A stretch of DNA of 64,000 nt, taken from NCBI RefSeq assembly GCF_000023905.1, contig NC_013192.1:248001-312000 (forward strand), written 5' to 3'. Positions within the stretch are counted from its first letter, which is position 1. Each line of letters opens with the position of its first letter. The translations under genes and the position numbers were made by a program. Below the pieces are notes generated by a model, which was not told where the DNA came from, did no database searches, and saw only the letters and a program-made list of their open reading frames with translations. Shown piece by piece: positions 54,656-63,629 of the stretch. The DNA comes from Leptotrichia buccalis C-1013-b. GTDB lineage: Bacteria > Fusobacteriota > Fusobacteriia > Fusobacteriales > Leptotrichiaceae.

Positions 54656-55183
54656 TTATTGTTCCAGCTCTTCTTTTTTTCTCTTCATGTATTCTGTAAC
54701 TGTTCTAAAACTAAAAAAAGCCCCAAATATTATAAAAGTTATTGATACTACTAATAAATTTTTATAAAAAAACCGTTGATTAAAAACTTCATTTAACGAA
54801 TTAAAAAACTCTGCTGTAAATTTTGTTTTCTCAGTTGAACTTATAAAATATGCCAGTTCAGTCACATTTCCAAGATAAATTGTTATAATTGCTGGAATAT
54901 ATGCGAGAAAAAGGGCTGACAGCAATTCTTTATTTGACGGCTCTTTCTTTTCTTTTGGTGCAAATCTGCTTTTATTCTTATCCTTTTCATTTTCAAAATT
55001 TTTTTTATCATATCTGTTTAATCCGTATGTCCAGCCACTACATATCCCTAGAAAAATCAGCGCTTCAAAAAAAGGTATATATTTATTAACAAATATTTTA
55101 AAAAGACAGTATAGACAATAAACAATTGTCATCACAAAAAATAACAAAATAATTCCTAATAAACCTGACAAGTATCTTTTCAT
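54656..55183 (-). CDS. Hypothetical membrane protein
   Basis: The 175-residue protein has four or five hydrophobic segments (LLGIILLFFVMTIVYCLYCL near the start; FFEALIFLGICSGWTYGLNR; LLSALFLAYIPAIITIYLG; a last one near residue 145), with a charged cytoplasmic loop (FENEKDKNKSRFAPKEKKEP) between the second and third. ATG 55183 is preferred over the TTG one codon upstream. No family is recognised. It lies inside the ECF gene run, 40 bp after the next membrane gene. Confidence 0.6.
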   Translation of the reverse strand: MKRYLSGLLGIILLFFVMTIVYCLYCLFKIFVNKYIPFFEALIFLGICSGWTYGLNRYDKKNFENEKDKNKSRFAPKEKKEPSNKELLSALFLAYIPAIITIYLGNVTELAYFISSTEKTKFTAEFFNSLNEVFNQRFFYKNLLVVSITFIIFGAFFSFRTVTEYMKRKKEELEQ

Positions 55184-55222
55184 CAAAATTTCCCTTTCTC
55201 ACTTTCTAAATTTTCTTATTTT

Positions 55223-56035
55223 CTAATAGAATTTAGGATATTTTTTATCAAAATTTTCTATCAAGTTTTTTAATAAAATTTCCTGATAAATTACTGTATT
55301 TTTAGCTTCAATTTCAAGAATCGTATTCTTTTTCAAATCACTTACTGTAATTGTGCCGATTTCAAATTCAATATTATAATTTTCCCAATCATAAATCTCA
55401 TTATCAAATGTTACAGACTTATTCGATACTTGTATTTTAGGTGAACTTTCAAAAATCTGAGTCAATTCCTGCAATCCTTCTTCGCTTGAAAATAAAAATT
55501 TGTTTTTCACAAAACCTTGATTTTGAAATGGAAAAATCTCAACTCCGCCACTTTCAATATTTTTTACTGCTTTTGAAAAATTTTTTTCTAAAAAACATTT
55601 TTGAAATACTGAAAATAAGTCATAATCATACCCGCTTCCGTCTATCTTTTTCCAATTACCGCCATCAGGTCTATACAAAATTTTAGAAAACTTCTTCATT
55701 TGAAATAATCTATTATCCTTAAAGAGAAAATATTTTAAATTTTCATAATACACTTTCTCTTTTTTGAAAATAAAATAATCATCATAAAATTCTATATTAG
55801 GAAATTTATTTTTGTAATAAAAAACAAACAATCCATTTAATAAGATAAATAGTATAAATAAAACTATTGAAGTTGAAACAGAAGATACGTTAAAGCCTTT
55901 TTCCATTTCTTTTGTTACTGAGAAAAGCAATATTATATCCAAAAATATCAAAATTCCTAAAATTTGTATTCTTGGTTTGGAATAAAATATAGTCCAGTCT
56001 ATTTTTATAATTTTTTTCAGTTTTCCTTCTTTCAT
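55223..56035 (-). CDS. Hypothetical membrane protein
   Basis: The 270-residue protein has two N-terminal membrane helices (about residues 24-42 and 53-72). A large soluble beta-rich region follows ([20 protein letters not shown], then [20 protein letters not shown]), recalling bacterial PH-like membrane-associated domains; this is only a guess. Its ATG overlaps the stop of the macrodomain gene by four bases, so the two are translated together. Confidence 0.55.
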   Translation of the reverse strand: MKEGKLKKIIKIDWTIFYSKPRIQILGILIFLDIILLFSVTKEMEKGFNVSSVSTSIVLFILFILLNGLFVFYYKNKFPNIEFYDDYFIFKKEKVYYENLKYFLFKDNRLFQMKKFSKILYRPDGGNWKKIDGSGYDYDLFSVFQKCFLEKNFSKAVKNIESGGVEIFPFQNQGFVKNKFLFSSEEGLQELTQIFESSPKIQVSNKSVTFDNEIYDWENYNIEFEIGTITVSDLKKNTILEIEAKNTVIYQEILLKNLIENFDKKYPKFY

Positions 56036-56595
56036 AAAATCCCTTTCTCTTCCAATAACTTTCTATAAATCTCAAAATTTTCATTTTCAAAACATACAAA
56101 ATTTACTTTTTCTATAAAATCATTTTTCTCCAAATATTCTATCACAGCATTAATAGCCGTTTTTGCAGCTAAATCTTTTGGAAATCTGTACACTCCTGTC
56201 GAGATATTTGGAAAGGAAATATTTTTCAGTTTATTTTTTTCAGCCAATTCTAAACTTGAAATATAGGCATTTTTTAACAATTTTTCTGCAAACAATTTTG
56301 CTTCATTATTTTTTCCTGACTGCCAGACAGGCCCAACTGTGTGAATTACATTTTTGAAAGACATGTTTCCTGCTCTTGTAATAACAGCTTCCCCAATGTT
56401 GCATTTCCCTTGAGAAGCACGTATTTTCATACAATCTTCTGTTATTTCCTTTCCGCCTTTTCTATGAATTGCACCATCAACGCCGCTGCCTCCAAGCAAG
56501 GAAGAATTTGCGGCATTGACAATCACATCGGCAGGATATTCGGTAATATCGCCTTTTACAAGTACGATTCTATTTTTCAAATCTTTTGGTTTCAT
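56032..56595 (-). CDS. Macrodomain protein (O-acetyl-ADP-ribose deacetylase type)
   Basis: The 187-residue protein is a single macrodomain of the YmdB/MacroD type, which binds ADP-ribose and removes acetyl or ADP-ribosyl groups. The motifs are [20 protein letters not shown], then [12 protein letters not shown] and [12 protein letters not shown], followed by [19 protein letters not shown]. The Asn-Ala-Ala-Asn and [10 protein letters not shown] loops line the active site and are intact. It lies between the two ATPase genes of an ECF transporter, an unusual place. Confidence 0.92.
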   Translation of the reverse strand: MKPKDLKNRIVLVKGDITEYPADVIVNAANSSLLGGSGVDGAIHRKGGKEITEDCMKIRASQGKCNIGEAVITRAGNMSFKNVIHTVGPVWQSGKNNEAKLFAEKLLKNAYISSLELAEKNKLKNISFPNISTGVYRFPKDLAAKTAINAVIEYLEKNDFIEKVNFVCFENENFEIYRKLLEEKGIL

Positions 56596-56656
56596 AATTT
56601 TTCCTTTTAAATAAATATTTTTAAGATTTGCTTAACAATTTTTATTTTTTATTACT

Positions 56657-57496
56657 TTATTTTTTCAATAATTCCACTGTCTTTTCCTTGGTTATAGGAA
56701 TTTCTTCAAACTCAACTTTTCTCGCTTTTTCAAGTTCATAGGCAAGTATAGAATATTGTGTCATACCAATTTCCTTTTCCAGCAAAATTTTATTATTTAA
56801 AACTTCTTCCGCTTTTCCACTCAAAATTATTTCCCCTTCATCAAGGACAAGTATATTTTGAGCATATTCTGCTATTAATTCCAATTTATGCTCAACCAAA
56901 ATAATTGTCTTTCCTTCATTTGCCATTAAATTTATAATTTTGAAAATATCTTCTGTTCCTTTTGGATCAAGCTGTGAAGTTGGCTCGTCAATAACTAGAA
57001 TATCAGGATCCATTGCGATAATTGAGGCAAGTGCCACTCTTTGCTTTTGTCCGCCAGACAAATCGTAAGGGTTTCTTTCACGCAATTTTTCAATTTCAAG
57101 CAATTTCAATATTTTTTCAACTTTGGAAATTATCTCTTCTTTTTCTAAACCCAGATTTTCAAGTCCATAAGCAATTTCTTCAAAAACAGTATCTTTAACC
57201 CCGCTAATCTGTGTAAATGGATTCTGAAATACAAACCCAATTTTCTGCACAAGTTCCTTTTGAGAATAATCTTTCAGTTCTTTATCTTCCAGCGTTATTT
57301 TTCCTGTCAGTTCCCCTTTATAAAAATCAGGAACAAACCGCCTCAACATATTGCAAAACGTCGTTTTCCCGCTCCCATTTTTTCCAATTACAGCCCAAAA
57401 TTCGCCTTTTTTTATCTCGATATTAATATTTTTCAAAGCTTGTTTATCTTCAAGCGGATATTTGTAGTTCACATTTTCTATTTTGAAATAACCCAT
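56657..57496 (-). CDS. ECF transporter ATPase (canonical)
   Basis: The start is ATG 57496, four bases after GGAGGG; the longer reading to 57517 includes that site. The 279-residue protein has Walker A GKNGSGKTT, the ECF-type VFQNPFTQISGVKDTVFEEI, signature LSGGQKQRVALASI, Walker B LVIDEPTSQLD and the switch His in VEHKLELIAEY. It overlaps the end of the T-component gene by 19 bp. It should pair with the second ATPase at 53801-54604. Confidence 0.9.
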   Translation of the reverse strand: MGYFKIENVNYKYPLEDKQALKNINIEIKKGEFWAVIGKNGSGKTTFCNMLRRFVPDFYKGELTGKITLEDKELKDYSQKELVQKIGFVFQNPFTQISGVKDTVFEEIAYGLENLGLEKEEIISKVEKILKLLEIEKLRERNPYDLSGGQKQRVALASIIAMDPDILVIDEPTSQLDPKGTEDIFKIINLMANEGKTIILVEHKLELIAEYAQNILVLDEGEIILSGKAEEVLNNKILLEKEIGMTQYSILAYELEKARKVEFEEIPITKEKTVELLKK

Positions 57497-58233
57497 AAAA
57501 CCCTCCACACAATACATAGCACTATAAAAATAGCCAGCATAATTTTCATTATTTTATCATTTTTTGTTTCTTCTATATCATACAATATTGTTCTCTTTTC
57601 TCCAATCGAAAATCCACGTGCTTCAAGCATAATTGCCCGTTCCTCAGTATTAGCAATTGAAGAAAGTACAAGCGGAATAAAAACAGGAATAAGCGCTTTT
57701 GCCCTGACAAAGACATTTCCTTCAGTTTCAACTCCTCTTGCCTTTTGTGAATCCATAATGACATTTGCCTGTTTTTTCATTTCAGGTATCATTTGCAAAG
57801 TAAGCATCAAAATAAATGCAGCTTTTGGATTTAATCCTTTTTTTTCAAGTGCGAGCGTAAAAGTTTTGACAGGAGTTATTAAAGTCAACATTGTCAAAGC
57901 AGAAACAACAGCTGTCAGTTTAGAAGTCAAATTTACGGCTTTCATAACGCCTTCCTTGTAAATCGAGATAAAACCAAATTTCATCCACACTTCACCTGAT
58001 GGCAGAAAAATACTTTGAATAATGAATATCGCTGTAAAAAGCCAGAATAAGCTAAAAAATATTCTTTTGCAGTAAACTTTTGACTTATTTTCAAGAGAAA
58101 CAATAATTCCACAGATTATTATCATTGAATAGCCGTAAATATAGCTTGGGACAATAAATGCTGATAGTATCAGCGTTAAAGATAAAAATAATTTTGTTAA
58201 TGGATAAAGCTGTTTAAAAAAATCTTTTTTCAT
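57478..58233 (-). CDS. ECF transporter T component (EcfT/CbiQ family)
   Basis: The 251-residue membrane scaffold has five or six helices and the two cytoplasmic coupling helices with their Ala-Arg-Gly motifs: SQKARGVETEG and LEARGFSIGEK. These insert into grooves of the two ATPases. The gene starts 3 bp after the S-component gene ends and overlaps the ATPase gene, so S, T and A are one transcription unit. Confidence 0.9.
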   Translation of the reverse strand: MKKDFFKQLYPLTKLFLSLTLILSAFIVPSYIYGYSMIIICGIIVSLENKSKVYCKRIFFSLFWLFTAIFIIQSIFLPSGEVWMKFGFISIYKEGVMKAVNLTSKLTAVVSALTMLTLITPVKTFTLALEKKGLNPKAAFILMLTLQMIPEMKKQANVIMDSQKARGVETEGNVFVRAKALIPVFIPLVLSSIANTEERAIMLEARGFSIGEKRTILYDIEETKNDKIMKIMLAIFIVLCIVWRVLWVISK

Positions 58234-58236
58234 AAT

Positions 58237-58830
58237 TTATTTATCTTCCTTAATATAATTTTCCCCATATTTAAATTTTACTAAATATCTTGGAGACATA
58301 GCTTTAATTATCGCCATTGCAACTATTGCCGTTATTATTTTATCAGTTGTTTCTGTAATAAAATTTGTACTAAAAACAGCTGTCCATATATTCTGACCTG
58401 TCGCTAAGAAAAATGTAGTTATTCCAAATGTAGAATTTCCTGTATTTCCACCATAAACTAGAACTATTATTGGTGCAGATACAACTATCGCAATAAATAC
58501 AAGACAAAATGCACATACAAATGTTTTTGTTACAATATTCTTCATTTTAAATCTTGCCAAAAATCCCATACCAAGTGCCATAATTATAGCCACTGGCATA
58601 AATGCAAAATATTCAGGAGAAAAACTTCCAGTAATCAGACTTGTAATAACAGCTGTTACCATTCCCACCCAAGGCCCTGCTATAAGGCTAATAAATACTG
58701 TCCCAATCGAATCTAGAAATATTGGCACTTGCAATAATTTTGCAATCCCAAATCCTGTAAAATTAATAGCTACCGCTACGGGTATCAACAAACTTGACAT
58801 TAAAGAAAAATCCTCTTTTAAACTTTTCAT
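58237..58830 (-). CDS. ECF transporter substrate-binding S component
   Basis: The 197-residue membrane protein has about six helices and features of S components: LQVPIFLDSIGTVFISLIAG, PWVGMVTAVITSLITGSF and PVAIIMALGMGFLARFKMKN. It is not clearly a riboflavin, thiamine, biotin or folate type. Because the S gene sits in the same operon as T and A, the transporter is probably dedicated (group I) to one substrate, which cannot be named. The ATG follows AAGGAGGCAGAAAA. Confidence 0.82.
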   Translation of the reverse strand: MKSLKEDFSLMSSLLIPVAVAINFTGFGIAKLLQVPIFLDSIGTVFISLIAGPWVGMVTAVITSLITGSFSPEYFAFMPVAIIMALGMGFLARFKMKNIVTKTFVCAFCLVFIAIVVSAPIIVLVYGGNTGNSTFGITTFFLATGQNIWTAVFSTNFITETTDKIITAIVAMAIIKAMSPRYLVKFKYGENYIKEDK

Positions 58831-58975
58831 TTTTCTGCCTCCTTAAAATTTTATTTACTATATTTTAAAACATATTTGTCAATATTTCAACCTTTGGAGA
58901 AAAATTTTGTTATTTTTTTAACAATCATATTAAATACGTATTTTATAAAATAAATTATCAAGCAATTTATAATAT

Positions 58976-59006
58976 AAAAATCAGAAGTACCTTTTTATAC
59001 TTCTGA
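58976..59006 (-). terminator. Terminator after the acid phosphatase gene
   Basis: A perfect 9-bp hairpin TCAGAAGTA-CCTTTTTA-TACTTCTGA is followed on the minus strand by TTTTTATATT. It lies 31 bp past the stop at 59037. Confidence 0.85.
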
Positions 59007-59036
59007 AAATGGTTATTATAATTTTTTTATTTTTAT

Positions 59037-59759
59037 TTACCATGCAGAGTTTATTAGAACTTCTTCTCCATAGCCACCATTCATTTTTTGTGGATTTGTA
59101 GAGTTGTAAGCTCTTTGAACTCTGATTCCTCTGATTCCTAACTCTCTTGCAGCTAGGATATCGTCATCGCTGTCACCGTAGTGGATGGAAACATTGTGTT
59201 TTTTGATGTAGAATGATTTGTCATATTTGTAGCCACCTGTTGGTGTATCGGCTGTGTATTCTACGTAAACTTCTTTTGGCAGTTCAAAGTATCTTTGCAA
59301 TGTTTTAGAAAGTTTTGTAGAAGTGTAGTTTTTATCTTTTGAATGTTTTGTTCTTCCTGTGATGAAAAATACGTTGTCTCCTCTTTCCAAGTGCATTTTG
59401 ATTAAATCTTTTGCAGATTGTTTTGGAATTGAGTGTTCATCTCCATTTTCAGCTACATAATCCCAGAATTTCTGGTTATAAAGATAACTTACGGCACCTC
59501 TCTTATCTCCTGGAATTTGGAAATAATGTTGTCCGTAGATAAAATATCCGCTTGAATGAAGCAATGTGTCATCAATATCAAAACTTACATTAATTGGACC
59601 TTTACCCTCCAAACTTTTCTTAATATCATCAACAGAGACAAAATGAACAGCTTTTTGAACTTTATCTGTTGAATAAAATCCCTCATGAGTATAAGGAACC
59701 TTTGGTCCTGCTGCAAATACTACAGATGCAGCAAATAAAAATAATAATGCTTTTTTCAT
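59037..59759 (-). CDS. aphA: Class B acid phosphatase (HAD superfamily)
   Basis: This secreted or periplasmic magnesium-dependent phosphatase acts on nucleotides and other organic phosphate monoesters. The 240-residue protein has a signal peptide ending near VFAAG. HAD motif I is FDIDDTLLHSS (nucleophile Asp61, acid/base Asp63), then a Thr in FFITGRTKHS (motif II), and motif III/IV is YGDSDDDILAARELG. The order and the YGQHYF and KSFYIKKHNVSIHYGDSDDD segments match E. coli AphA. The ATG follows AGGAGGAATGTT. Confidence 0.93.
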   Translation of the reverse strand: MKKALLFLFAASVVFAAGPKVPYTHEGFYSTDKVQKAVHFVSVDDIKKSLEGKGPINVSFDIDDTLLHSSGYFIYGQHYFQIPGDKRGAVSYLYNQKFWDYVAENGDEHSIPKQSAKDLIKMHLERGDNVFFITGRTKHSKDKNYTSTKLSKTLQRYFELPKEVYVEYTADTPTGGYKYDKSFYIKKHNVSIHYGDSDDDILAARELGIRGIRVQRAYNSTNPQKMNGGYGEEVLINSAW

Positions 59760-59780
59760 AACATTCCTCCTATATATTTT

Positions 59781-60425
59781 TTATTGATTAATTATCGTTA
59801 GAGTTTTAAGAATTTCTCTATCCTTATCATTTAAAGGTCTATAGTTCCATCTTGTAAATGTTCTGTTTTCATCATCAAAATAATCTTTTAAAACAACATC
59901 TCCAACTTTAAGCCCTTTATAAAATTCTTTTTCACCAGGTCTATATTCGCCGTATTCTCCTAATCTGTCATAATTATAGTCATCTTGAGAATACTTTGAT
60001 AATCCCCAGTAAACTTTGTTGTTTTTTCCATATTTGTCATCATGTTCAAAAGTATAAAATCCATTTTTATCTAAAGTCAATTTTTCAGGTTTACTGATAA
60101 TCACAGGAGTAAGCCCTTCAAATACTGAATGATTTTCAATTTTTTGAACAAAAGCAGGTGCTTTGGAAAATTTTTTATCAACAACTTGATTATAAAAATA
60201 GTCTTTATCCATATCAGCTTTTTGAATATAATAATCGTTTCCTTGTTTGGTAATTTTTATAAAAGTCCAGTAATTTCTCCATTCTCCAATAATATTGTCC
60301 ATTTCTGAATTTTTTTCTGTACTATTTGTTTTTCCCGCTGTTTCTTTTTGAATATTTGGTAAATTGTTTGAAAATGATATTGTTGAACTCATGATTATGG
60401 CTGCTGTTAAAATAATTTTTTTCAC
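59781..60425 (-). CDS. Secreted hypothetical protein
   Basis: The 214-residue protein starts at GTG 60425 after AAGGAGTAATAATA. It has a signal peptide (MKKIILTAAIIMSSTISFS) followed by a domain with NIIGEWRNYWTFIKITKQGN, GFYTFEHDDKYGKNNKVYWG and GEYRPGEKEFYKGLKVGDVV. I do not recognise its family. It lies 21 bp upstream of aphA on the same strand, so it is probably co-transcribed with the phosphatase and acts in the same compartment. Confidence 0.6.
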   Translation of the reverse strand: MKKIILTAAIIMSSTISFSNNLPNIQKETAGKTNSTEKNSEMDNIIGEWRNYWTFIKITKQGNDYYIQKADMDKDYFYNQVVDKKFSKAPAFVQKIENHSVFEGLTPVIISKPEKLTLDKNGFYTFEHDDKYGKNNKVYWGLSKYSQDDYNYDRLGEYGEYRPGEKEFYKGLKVGDVVLKDYFDDENRTFTRWNYRPLNDKDREILKTLTIINQ

Positions 60426-60580
60426 TATTATTACTCCTTATTCTTTAATTTTATTTAAATCGTAGCATATTAAAGTAAGATTATACTTTATATTTTTTAT
60501 TTATTAACTTATAATCTTAAAAAAGAAACTAAAATATCTATATAATATTTAAAAAATTCTTAAAATGTATTATAAACAGA

Positions 60581-60604
60581 AAAAGCTGAGAGAAATCCCA
60601 GCTT
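60581..60604 (-). terminator. Possible terminator after the VWA gene
   Basis: On the minus strand AAGCTG pairs with CAGCTT over a 10-nt loop and is followed by TTTCTG. The stem is short, about 110 bp past the VWA stop, so confidence is limited. Confidence 0.5.
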
Positions 60605-60715
60605 GTTAATAATCAAAAGGATTAGCTTTACTAAATTTTACAATTTGAATGTTTTGAATATTAATAAAGATTTTATTCTTAGGAAATATTTTGTTAAAGC
60701 TGTGATGAGGGGCTA

Positions 60716-61450
60716 TTATTTTCCTCGATTTTGAACATCTTTTTCTATTTCTAGTTTCCAGCTTTCGTCTAAATATCCTGCTCTTACTCCGTCTATTGCT
60801 TTTTCTACTGCTCTGTAGTTGTTTTGAGTTCCGATGCTGTCAGATTTGTATTGTACGGCTCTTGATTTTTTTATTCCTAGATTTTCTGCTGTTCCTATTG
60901 CATCTATATTTGCTCCTAAGAATATAAATTCCCATTTTTCATTTTTATTTTGTGCTTCTATTAGTCTTCTTACTGTAGTTAAGTTGTATTCTTTACTTGC
61001 ATTTTCCATTCCGTCAGTAATTATTACGAATAAAACTTTTTTTGCTTTGTCTTTGCTGCTTAATCTTGCCTGTTCAGATTTTACTTGTGAAATAGTTCTT
61101 CCAATTGCGTCTAAAAGGGCAGTAGTTCCACCTGGAGAATATTCTTTTTCAGTTAGCGGTTTTACTTCTGATATTGAAGTATGGCTGTATAATAATTTAT
61201 ATTCATTGTCAAATAGAACGGTTGTAACATACGTGTTTCTATTTTTCGCTTTTTTCTGTTTTTCCAGCATTGAATTGAATCCTCCAATTGTGTCGGATTC
61301 TAATCCGCCCATTGAACCGCTTTTATCCAGAATAAATATAAGTTCCATTTTTTCCTGATTTTTTTTGATAGTAGTTTTTTTTGTTTTTGGAGCAGGGATA
61401 ATGGACAGACTTAAAAGCAGAAAAATAACTAAGTTAAAAATTTTTTTCAT
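60716..61450 (-). CDS. Secreted von Willebrand factor A domain protein
   Basis: The 244-residue protein has a short N-terminal hydrophobic signal (LVIFLLLSLSIIPAP). A complete VWA domain follows, with the metal-binding MIDAS motif DKSGSMGG (DxSxS), the conserved Thr in PGGTTALLDAIG and the Asp in FVIITDGMENAS. VWA domains bind protein ligands through a magnesium ion. There is no chelatase or AAA ATPase neighbour, so the role is unknown; adhesion or envelope assembly are possible. It is divergent from the TetR gene. Confidence 0.82.
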   Translation of the reverse strand: MKKIFNLVIFLLLSLSIIPAPKTKKTTIKKNQEKMELIFILDKSGSMGGLESDTIGGFNSMLEKQKKAKNRNTYVTTVLFDNEYKLLYSHTSISEVKPLTEKEYSPGGTTALLDAIGRTISQVKSEQARLSSKDKAKKVLFVIITDGMENASKEYNLTTVRRLIEAQNKNEKWEFIFLGANIDAIGTAENLGIKKSRAVQYKSDSIGTQNNYRAVEKAIDGVRAGYLDESWKLEIEKDVQNRGK

Positions 61451-61590
61451 TTTAATTCATTCCTTTCGTTTTTTATAATATTTATTACAAACTCCTTCTA
61501 ATAATAGTGTACCTGAAAAAGTTAAAAATTTCAATAAGATAATTACAAAAATTTAATTTTGGCAAGTAAAAAACGAAATATAAATAATAA

Positions 61591-61619
61591 TTGACAAAAC
61601 CGACAAAACGTTATATTAT
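61591..61619 (+). promoter_or_regulatory. Promoter of the TetR-TolC-adaptor operon
   Basis: A consensus TTGACA (61591-61596), a 17-bp spacer and TATTAT (61614-61619) precede the regulator gene by about 50 bp. Confidence 0.7.
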
Positions 61620-61626
61620 ATAAAAA

Positions 61627-61640
61627 TGACTTGGAAGTCA
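61627..61640 (+). promoter_or_regulatory. Palindromic operator candidate for the TetR regulator
   Basis: TGACTTGGAAGTCA is a palindrome with 6-bp arms and a 2-bp centre, located at the expected transcription start just after the -10. TetR repressors usually bind such sites to control themselves and the efflux genes. Confidence 0.55.
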
Positions 61641-61665
61641 ATTTTATTTGTTAGGCGGGAGATGT

Positions 61666-62292
61666 TTGGAAAGAAAAAAAGGGAAAAAAAATCAGAAAAG
61701 AAAAAAAATATTAGATAAGGCATGGGAATTGTTTAGGAAAAATGGGTATGAAGAAACGAAAGTGGAAGATATCACTAGGGAACTGGGAGTTTCAAAAGGG
61801 AGCTTTTATACTTATTTTAAGACAAAAGATGAAGTTCTGTATGAAATTTTGGAAAGAATAAAAAAAGAAAATGAGGAAAGAATTAGTAAAATTAATGTTA
61901 ATCAGGAGCCTAGTAAAATTCTGGAAGATTATGTTATCAGTAAAATGAATTATATTGTTAAACTTCTCAATAATATGAAAATAAGCAGTATTAATAGAAA
62001 TCTTTCAAATTCAAAACTAAAAAACTTTTTTGAAGAATTGAAAAAAGTATCAATTGAATTTATAAAAAAAAATATTGTTGAAAAATTTAACAAAATAAAT
62101 GGAAATAAGTATAATTTGGAAATTATATCCGAATTTGTATATTTGGCGATAGAAGAATTTTTATACAATGAGTTTGTTTTGAAAAATTTTAAAAATTTAG
62201 AAAGTAGCGACTTTATAAATATTGAAAATACTGATGAATTTGAAAATTCATTGAAGGAAGTAATAAAATTTATAAATAATGCATTCAAATAA
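61666..62292 (+). CDS. TetR-family transcriptional regulator
   Basis: The protein has an N-terminal helix-turn-helix of the TetR type: ILDKAWELFRKNGYEETKVE, then ITRELGVSKGSFYTYFKTKD and EVLYEIL. A C-terminal all-helical ligand/dimer domain follows. The start is placed at TTG 61666, four bases after GGCGGGAG. The longer TTG reading from 61648 includes that site, and no in-frame ATG is suitable. Its neighbours are an outer-membrane channel and an efflux adaptor gene, so it very likely represses them until a drug or toxic compound binds. Confidence 0.87.
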   Translation: MERKKGKKNQKRKKILDKAWELFRKNGYEETKVEDITRELGVSKGSFYTYFKTKDEVLYEILERIKKENEERISKINVNQEPSKILEDYVISKMNYIVKLLNNMKISSINRNLSNSKLKNFFEELKKVSIEFIKKNIVEKFNKINGNKYNLEIISEFVYLAIEEFLYNEFVLKNFKNLESSDFINIENTDEFENSLKEVIKFINNAFK

Positions 62293-62314
62293 ATTTAGGA
62301 AGGAAAAACAAAAG

Positions 62315-63601
62315 ATGAACAAAAATAGAATAAAACTGCTAACGGCATTATTACTTTTACTATCTGGAATTTCCAGTTTTGCACAAAAAATTACGATACA
62401 GGAAGCTGCAGAAATGGCAGTAAAAAACAATAAGGACATCAAGGTAGGAATGCTGGAAGTGGAACAGGGACAGATTGATGTGGACAGAAGCTGGAAAAAG
62501 AAATTTTTTACAGTAAGCTACAATGCTTCGGCAAATGCGCATTTTAAAGATATTTTGACTAAAAATGTCTTGACCAAGACAGGAGAATCATATCAGCATT
62601 ATGTATCGTTATCACAGCCAATTTATACAGGCGGAAAATTAAAATTGGGAAATGAAATAAGTAAGGATAATTTGAAATTAGCCGAGCTAAAATTGGATAA
62701 AACTAAAAAAGATACGATTTTAAGTACAGTTCAAGCATATATTGATGTTTACGACGCAATCAGTACACTTGGAGTATTACAAAAATCGAAAGAAGCATTA
62801 GATGAAAATTATAAAATTCAGACGGAAAAATATAATTTGAGAATGGTTACAAAACCTGAATACAGAGAAGCGGAACGTGGCGTAAAAGATATGGAAGCGC
62901 AAATTGTACAGCAACAGGGAAATATTGAAATTGCAAAGGAATCTTTGGGAATATTAATTGGAATACCAGATTCAAAAAATATTGAAATAGTTCCATTTGG
63001 AGTAGAAGATAATTTTACTAAGACAGTTGACTTAAAACAAGACTTGGAAAAATTGCAAACTTTGAATACAGAATATAAGATTGCACAAAAGCAGATTGAC
63101 ATTACGAAAAAGAATGTAAAATTAGAAAAAGCTAGCTTTATGCCGACAATCAACGGAACAATAAACTATGGAGCATTAAATGCAAAAAATAAGCCAAAAA
63201 AATTATTTGAAACAAAAGAGTTTACATCAGTAGCAGGGGTAACATTCTCTTGGGATATTTTTGACTGGGGAAGAAGAAAGGACAATGTAAAATATGCCGA
63301 AAAAACTCAGGAGATTTCTGAAGTTAAGTCAGAACAGACACTAGATCTTGTTAAAGCAAATATGAGAAAAACATATTATCAGCTTCAGGCATTGGAAAAA
63401 AGTTTGGAAGCATTGAAAGTTGCAGTGGAAAAAGCTGAAGAGACTTATGAACTGGAAAAGGAAAGATACAAATATAACTTAATTACAATGAATAATTTGC
63501 TGGATGCAGAGGCAAAACTAAGATTAAGCCGAGTAAATTATGCAAACTCCAAATTAAAATACTACTATCTAGTATCACAGTATGGGGCATTTTTAGATTA
63601 A
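62315..63601 (+). CDS. TolC-family outer-membrane efflux protein
   Basis: TolC-type trimers form the outer-membrane and periplasmic tunnel of tripartite efflux pumps. The start is ATG 62315 after TAGGAAGGAAAAACAAAAG; a longer reading from 62279 overlaps the regulator stop and is rejected. The 428-residue protein has a signal peptide (LLTALLLLLSGISSFAQ). It shows the two-fold TolC repeat: KITIQEAAEMAVKNNKDIKV and VSLSQPIYTGGKLKLGNEIS in the first half, ASFMPTINGTINYGALNA and TFSWDIFDWGRRKDNVKYAE in the second. The adaptor gene follows 28 bp later. Confidence 0.9.
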   Translation: MNKNRIKLLTALLLLLSGISSFAQKITIQEAAEMAVKNNKDIKVGMLEVEQGQIDVDRSWKKKFFTVSYNASANAHFKDILTKNVLTKTGESYQHYVSLSQPIYTGGKLKLGNEISKDNLKLAELKLDKTKKDTILSTVQAYIDVYDAISTLGVLQKSKEALDENYKIQTEKYNLRMVTKPEYREAERGVKDMEAQIVQQQGNIEIAKESLGILIGIPDSKNIEIVPFGVEDNFTKTVDLKQDLEKLQTLNTEYKIAQKQIDITKKNVKLEKASFMPTINGTINYGALNAKNKPKKLFETKEFTSVAGVTFSWDIFDWGRRKDNVKYAEKTQEISEVKSEQTLDLVKANMRKTYYQLQALEKSLEALKVAVEKAEETYELEKERYKYNLITMNNLLDAEAKLRLSRVNYANSKLKYYYLVSQYGAFLD

Positions 63602-63629
63602 TTTAAAAAATAAAAGCAGGAGGAAAATA

